A stretch of 64,000 nucleotides of DNA, taken from the NCBI GenBank assembly GCA_028554795.2, contig CM068832.1, positions 86,142,511 to 86,206,510 on the forward strand, written 5' to 3'. This document shows positions 58,621-64,000 of this stretch, piece after piece. The notes beneath the pieces are model-generated. The model did not search any database. It was not told where the DNA came from and saw only the letters and a program-made list of their open reading frames with translations. A program made the position numbers and the translations under genes. Positions within the stretch are counted from its first letter, which is position 1; the number at the start of each line of letters is the position of its first letter. Origin of the DNA: Sinohyriopsis cumingii. Taxonomy: Eukaryota; Mollusca; Bivalvia; Unionida; Unionidae.

Positions 58621-59688
58621 CCATATACTCTTAACCCGTTTACCCCTGAGATCACCCCTGGTCATTTGATTGTATCCTTGCCTGTTAATCATGTTTATTT
58701 ATGATGCCAAAATCCGCTGTTTTCACGGATATATCTCAGACTAGAAAATCAATGCTGGTATTTACTTGATGTACACGATGAACAATTAACGATTCATTTA
58801 TATGTGCTAGAGAGAATATTGCTAGCGATTCGACTGTATTTTCAAAACGGTCCACCGTACAGTGTTTCACAAAGTTATAAAAAAATACTTTATTAGTTTC
58901 CAGACCGCCCAAGTGTCATTCCTCCAGAATATAGCATACAACATTTCACATAGCTTTAAAAGTGCTTATTTTTTTGCTGTCCAAATATTTTAATTTTTTA
59001 CTCTCAGAAATCAGATCTTTTCATGTCACGATGGAAAGTATCATGCTGGATCGCAAGCGATCTAACGCATACTCAGATTCACTAGTATGATCATACCGTT
59101 CATGTACCACCATCAATTTATTTGAATGTCTTACACGAGCGCCCATATCTTTTAGGTTTTCTATTTGCCAGAAAGCTCTAATGTAAATTTTATATCGCCG
59201 TTGCAAATGGAATGATTTGCGTAAGTTGTGTATCATCGACAATTGCTAGCGATTATCTCATTGTTCCTTGGAGTAACTTGATGAACCTGTATTGGGATGG
59301 GAGTGTGTATCTTTTTTCGGATTTTTTTTACTTGTAACGTTTCAAAGTCATATGTGATTTTTTTGCAGCACTGAGTTGGTCAATAAGTTGTATATCAGCA
59401 TGTTGTCACTCAGTTGCATTAATGCTTCCGTAATTCATTATACGAGGATTATTTGTTTAAGTGATGGATTTGCAGTCGAATCTCTAGCGATTTACGGTAA
59501 ACGTTCTTTCATGACTTTCATCGCTACTGTGTCACTCTTTTTGCACTGCGGCATCCCTCCATCTTTTCAGCTTTTTTATATCATAAGTGCCTATTGTTTC
59601 TATGAGATGCCTTTTTTTGTCTGAACCCCACCGTTACAGCGCTCCTGTTCGTTTATATTAACAGTGCCCACGGTGTCAATGAGATGTC
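58621..59688. other. No supported gene
   Basis: AT-rich sequence with chance frames only (about 59021-59242 minus, 59376-59624 plus). No motif recognised. Confidence 0.5.
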
Positions 59689-59775
59689 ACCGGTGGCCTG
59701 GTGGTTAGAGCGTCCGCCTCGGATGCGGGAGATCGTGAGTTCAATCCCCGGCCGAATCATACCAAAGAATTACAA
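59689..59775 (+). repeat. SINE family A, 5' head only
   Basis: CCGGTGGCCTGGTGGTTAGA and GAGTTCAATCCCCGGCC, continuing to AAGAATTACAAAAATTA, then cut off. It lies directly before the acceptor of the RecQ-like exon, so its truncated end sits in that polypyrimidine/TTA tract. Confidence 0.8.
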
Positions 59776-59795
59776 AAATTATTATTATTATTATT

Positions 59796-60345
59796 TCAGA
59801 ACATAGGTGCTGTTTTTAATGTTTGTTACTGGCTGTTTGAAATAATGGGAGACCATGTATACACAGGCAAAAAATCAGCAAAGACATGTTTGATTGAAAT
59901 TTATAATTCCTCCACAGATAAAGAGACACATGACAAAATTTTCAAGATATTTCGAAGACCCGAAAGCATAATTCGCTGTCTCATTGCTGTGGTAGCATTC
60001 GGCATGGGGATCCAAATCAGCGATGTAGATATCATTTTTCACTGGGGATGCCCATAGAACATTCTGAGCTATTGGCAAGAGATTGGGAGACATGCCAGAG
60101 ATGGGAGAAAAGGTAATGCTTCTTTCCTACCTTACAGGACAAGCATGACGAAGACGACAACATACGAAAACATGATAGAAGTTGCCAAATATCGGCAAGT
60201 CTGTTTAAGAAGAAAAATTCTTGAGGCATTGTGGATCCCCGAAATGGATAAACTTCCTGCTGACCTGAAAGAATGTTCCACGGGAAGTTGCAGTATATGA
60301 TCTTGCGACAAATGTAATTGTTGTGCAAATTGTTATAACACTTGA
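59796..60345 (+). pseudogene. RecQ-like DNA helicase, C-terminal part
   Basis: After TTATTATTTCAG the frame reads through CLIEIYNSSTDKETHDKIFK, IRCLIAVVAFGMGIQISDVD and IIFHWGCP, then NILSYWQEIGRHARDGR. These are helicase motifs V and VI of RecQ (AFGMGI..., QE.GR..RDG), with a Cys-rich C-terminal tail (CSTGSC...CDKCNCCANC) like the RecQ zinc-binding domain. In-frame stops at 60055 (TAG, before motif VI) and 60298 (TGA) interrupt it, and motifs I-IV are absent from the window. It is either a decayed duplicate or an exon of a split gene with damaged codons. Such RecQ-like fragments are multicopy in some invertebrates. Confidence 0.75.
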
Positions 60346-60443
60346 CAAAGCAGTGGGAACAAAGGAAAAAGAAAATATTGTTTTTAATTAAAATATAACA
60401 TTATCCACATCTTGTAAGTTATGGTGTAAAGTTATATCAGGCG

Positions 60444-60500
60444 TATGTATGTATGTATGTATGCATGCATGCATGCATGTATGCATGTATGCATGTATTA
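60444..60500 (+). repeat. ATGT/ATGC microsatellite
   Basis: TATG units followed by mixed GCATGCATGCATG units. Confidence 0.9.
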
Positions 60501-60886
60501 ATAAATACCATTGCAAATGTTATTAATAATGTTCATCATACTAATCATGTTATTCTTATAAGTAATGTAAAGTATGAACATGTAGATATATATGTATGTA
60601 TGTCAACTTTCCATTTATACCATTGTAAATGTTATGAAATATGATTGAATATACTACAGCTAGTAATAATAATAAATTAATTTTGATATTATTAATATTA
60701 TTTGTATTGTGTAGCATATTTTCACTTCTGAATACAGTTTGTGGTCTTTTTACAATTTATTTATTATTCACTCTTTCTCATATCTGACACATCTCTCTCT
60801 CTCTCTCCAAAATTTCTGCCGTAATGGCACAGCTCCCACCCAAGCATTGGTCAGTTCCCAGTGATATATGCCACGCTAGGGAGGCA
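60501..60886. other. No supported gene
   Basis: AT-rich sequence with a short CT run at about 60791-60806. Confidence 0.5.
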
Positions 60887-62190
60887 GGGGCCTGTTTTTA
60901 TGTACAAATTTAATGTCACAATCAGCAACCTAGTATAAAAATAATTTAAAAAAATTAAATACACAAGTTTGGTCAAAAAGGTCTATATTTTTAGATACTA
61001 TTTTAAAAGCAAAGCATAATGATATGATTCACTTGACCAGAGAAGTCAATGGCAGTTCATAGCAGAAGAAGTTTATGCACCCCAACCCCTATTTTATACA
61101 TGCATTTTTCACATCCGAAGGCCATTTATGACAGCATGTGGTGCTCACAGTGAAAACGCAAGCCCTATCCCTGGATGAAAATTTTGAAAAACATTGTCTT
61201 CTAAATTGTTTGATGCCATTCAGAATGGTTGTCATCCAAGCCGTTTTTGAGATACTCTAGTTATCTTGAACCCACATGTCTACTGCTATGGGAGGCTAGC
61301 TCTTCTTTCTAGCCGACTATTGGTATTTCACTGTCAACATACTGCAGAGCAACTATGGTAGGTGTACATGCCTAACATCAGTTTCAAGAACAACACAAGC
61401 CCGAAACACCTAGTTCACAAATATATAAATATCTCTAAATAGTAAACAACAATAGCTGAAAAAAGTCACACCATAGCCTTAAGTTAAGAAATTTGCCAGG
61501 GGCCAATTTACGAAACTGGACCATGCAACCTTAATTAAAGGTGCATGGGCCAGTTTTTATGTACAAATTTAATACCGCAATCAGCAACCTAGTATTAAAA
61601 ATCATAACAAATCAAATACACAAGTGAGGTCAAAAATGGCCATATTTTTAGATACCTGTATTAAAACAGAGTATAAGAATAGTTTTCACTTGACAAGATA
61701 AGTCAAAGGCAGTTCATAGTAGAAGAAGTTTATGCACCCCAACCCCTATTTTATACAAGCATTTATCACATCCAAAGGCCATTTTCGACAGCATGTGGTG
61801 GTCACAGTGCAAACGCAAGCCCTTTCTCTGGATGAAAATGTTGAAAAATATTGTCTACTAAATAGTTTTATGCAATTCAGAATAGTTGTCACCCAAGCCG
61901 TTTTTAAGATACTCTACTTGCCTTGAACCCACGTGTCTACTGCTATGGGAGGCTAGCTCTTCTTCCTAGCCGACTATTGGTATTTAACTATCAACATACT
62001 ACAGAGCAACTATGCAAGGTGTACATGCCAGACATCAGTTTCAAGAACAACACAAGCCCGAAACACCTAGTCCAAAAATATATCCATATCTATAAATAGT
62101 AAACAACAATAGCTGAAAAAGTCACACCATAACCTTAAGTTAAGAAATTTTTCCAAGGGCCAATTTACGAAACTGGACCCTGCCACCTTG
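60887..62190 (+). repeat. Direct tandem duplication of a ~654-bp unit
   Basis: The marker TATGCACCCCAACCCCTATT occurs near 61073 and 61727, 654 apart. The first unit spans about 60887-61540 and the second about 61541-62190. Both begin with GGCC(A/T)G(T)TTTTATGTACAAA and end with GGGCCAATTTACGAAACTGG. Read in reverse, the end (CCAGTTTCGTAAATTGGCCC) resembles the start, so each unit may be a MITE-like element with short imperfect inverted ends. Copies differ by many substitutions. A frame at 61732-61926 is not conserved in the other copy. Confidence 0.8.
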
Positions 62191-62355
62191 ACGGTTTCCA
62201 CGCGTTACTCTTACCTTGTGGTGATACTGCTTTACACGCATGATAGGGTAATTCAAATCTGAGGTCAACACCCAATGAATATACAGGTGTTCTGTTCTGA
62301 CAGGGATTTATACTGAAAAAGTGAATGTTCTAAAGAATTTAACGGGGTGGATCAC

Positions 62356-62467
62356 TGGAAGAGGGATTTTCTTAACGTATGGATACAAAGGTTAGTCTAA
62401 ATAAATGCATTTGGAAGAGGGATTTTCTTAACGTATGGATACAAAGGTTAGTCTAAATAAATGCATT
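62356..62467 (+). repeat. Perfect 56-bp direct duplication
   Basis: 62356-62411 and 62412-62467 are identical, beginning TGGAAGAGGGATTTTCTTAA. A very recent tandem duplication, or an assembly artefact. Confidence 0.95.
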
Positions 62468-62617
62468 AGTTAATTGCGTGCAGTTCGATCATCCGGCTTA
62501 TACACAGGCAGACGCTTCAGTACAATTAGTGCATTCCGCAGTTGGTCTCCGCCGCCAGTAAAGAAACAACAACAAAAAAAAAAAAAAGAGGTGGAGAACA
62601 ACTTGTTGGTTTAACCA

Positions 62618-62815
62618 TTGTCGTGCGTGGCGCTCAGCATTAGGAGGTTAGTGTTAGGGCTGGTCGGCCTGGTGTTAGGATAACGTGACTGGGTGGGAAC
62701 ATCATGCTACATGTCTGCGTCATGATGTACCTGTGCTAGACATCACCATAAACTGTCACACTGCAGATATGCCAGCAGTATGTCTGAAAAATCGTTAATG
62801 CTACCTTAAAAATCC
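62618..62815 (+). repeat. SINE family A, 3' part
   Basis: Begins in the body at GTGGCGCTCAGCATTAGG, continues through GTTAGTGTTAGGGCTGG, GTGACTGGGTGGGAACATC and CATAAACTGTCACACTGCAG, and ends with CTGAAAAATCGTTAATGC. The tRNA-like head is missing; an A run (62571-62587) precedes it. Confidence 0.85.
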
Positions 62816-62819
62816 AAAT

Positions 62820-63690
62820 CATGCACACACGTTTTTCCTTTATGACCCTCATCTTTACAGCGCTACTGTCCTTTCACAACGCCTACTGTTTCTATGAGAT
62901 GCCATTTTTTAATTTAACAGTGCTACTGCTTCTATGAGCGAATGTATGCCAATTAACAGCGATTACTTTTTTAAACTGAACAAGTTTCATCAGACTCTAG
63001 ATTCAAACACAAACTTTCACATGTTGTATGTTGGAATAAATCGATATCACCATATTACCACCGACCGTTATGTTAGAGGTGTTCGGAAGTTATATATTAA
63101 AATAACACGGCGGCGCTGATGATAAATCAATAACACTAATGGATATTTTAATTAATAGCATCATTTCAAACCCGAAGACACATAAAGATATGCGTGTGCT
63201 ATGGCTTTAATTGTTCCTGTAAAAAAATACGCAAATATCATTTCCTTATAGCTAAATGGTCACGCAAGAATCAATGGTTTAGAACGCAGACCGTAGACCG
63301 TAAACGGTCCAGCGCTAACGATTCAACATTAAAGGGTCAAATTCCTTTTTAACTTTAGTTTCTTGAACTTACAAGGAAACACACACACATAAAATTAGTT
63401 TCTGGTTGACAGTTTCCTCTGAGCGAATACACGTCACAAGACATTAAGCATGAAATCTACGCCGTCATACTGTTACAAAATTAGCCCAATGGTGGGGAAA
63501 TTATCAAGGACGCGCAGCTTTGAGGTTATTGTCCGTGCTGTTTAGTCACAACGGAGTTATCTCACTTAGACTGCAAATATATCTTTCGATGTGTGATAAT
63601 GATCGCACAAATGGCTAACTCTGCTCAAGCCCCTCTGTAGCGCTTAGATATTGAAACCATATTCGCTGATTGTTTCTTGATTGTGTCGAA
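62820..63690. other. No supported gene
   Basis: No coding or repeat feature recognised. Confidence 0.5.
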
Positions 63691-63696
63691 TTAATT

Positions 63697-63813
63697 ATGG
63701 CTTCTGTGAAACGTCGAGAGCAACACAAGCATTGTGGATCGAAATGCTCAGCATGTTTGGCCTCTCAACCCTGTCTGGACAAAGGACAAGAACGAATGCG
63801 TTGCGCTGTTTGA
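63697..63813 (+). CDS. Small cysteine-rich reading frame, uncertain
   Basis: ATG 63697 (ATTATGG, good context) opens a 38-codon frame, MASVKRREQHKHCGSKCSAC and onward, with five or six Cys (C13, C17, C20, C26, C36). It could be a first coding piece of a zinc-binding protein extending beyond the window, or chance. An overlapping frame in another phase has no motif. Confidence 0.2.
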   Translation: MASVKRREQHKHCGSKCSACLASQPCLDKGQERMRCAV

Positions 63814-64000
63814 CATCACATTATTGTCAGTCCAACCTTTTACCAACAACACTTAAAGACACAAGGTTAACAGAAGAAAAGTGTTTGTCAGCTTTTGAGA
63901 TCATGCTCTACTTGTGGACAAGGCATACATACAAATAGAGACAAGTTACACTTTTGTTGAGGAAAAAACTATGTCACATTTGTCACGAAATCATGGACTT

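Overview
The window looks like animal nuclear DNA, probably from a mollusc and most likely a bivalve. It is AT-rich and spliced genes have GT/AG introns. Two tRNA-derived SINE families recur, microsatellites are abundant, and two blocks (about 2090-2960 and 24930-26000) carry the degenerate 'ggacggacgga ... ataagctcttctgg' repeat type common in bivalve genomes. No bacterial-style gene is present.

Layout. (1) 1-6300: repeat-rich sequence without a supported gene. (2) 6326-28232, minus strand: one large split gene. Seventeen exons (8009-28232) join with matching phases into 1462 codons, and two more probable exons lie downstream. In order it carries two C2H2 zinc fingers, a cysteine-rich/SWIM zinc-finger exon, a CxC-type cluster, an RNase-H-fold transposase-like core of the HMGXB3/KDZ kind with its acidic residues kept, a Josephin-type cysteine protease domain with Cys/His/Asp all present, and a PHD finger. 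This is the most interesting object in the window: a probable transposase-derived chromatin protein fused to a deubiquitinase-like domain. (3) 29750-39980: a satellite whose ~820-bp higher-order unit contains four related ~190-221-bp monomers (11 registers), with a MITE inserted in one unit and diverged monomers at both edges. (4) 40655-48594: a Tx1/L1-like LINE and associated sequence, which appears to have split a His-Me-finger (homing-endonuclease-like) gene and is flanked by a 16-bp repeat. An SGNH-esterase remnant lies on the opposite strand. (5) 48600-53050: SINE pieces and a Mutator-like transposase with one frameshift. (6) 53500-58600: decayed, possibly virus-like sequence interrupted by a complete DNA transposon. 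(7) 58600-64000: a RecQ-like helicase fragment, a 654-bp tandem duplication, SINE pieces and a small cysteine-rich reading frame.

Two copies of one DNA transposon (18867-21220 plus, 55000-57399 minus) lie 34 kb apart. Both begin CACTGG, both are flanked by a TTA target duplication, and their lengths differ only by one 46-bp deletion in the first copy. The second copy has an uninterrupted 562-codon transposase and looks potentially active. The first lies in an intron of the large minus-strand gene.

All family assignments come from reading motifs; no database search was possible.
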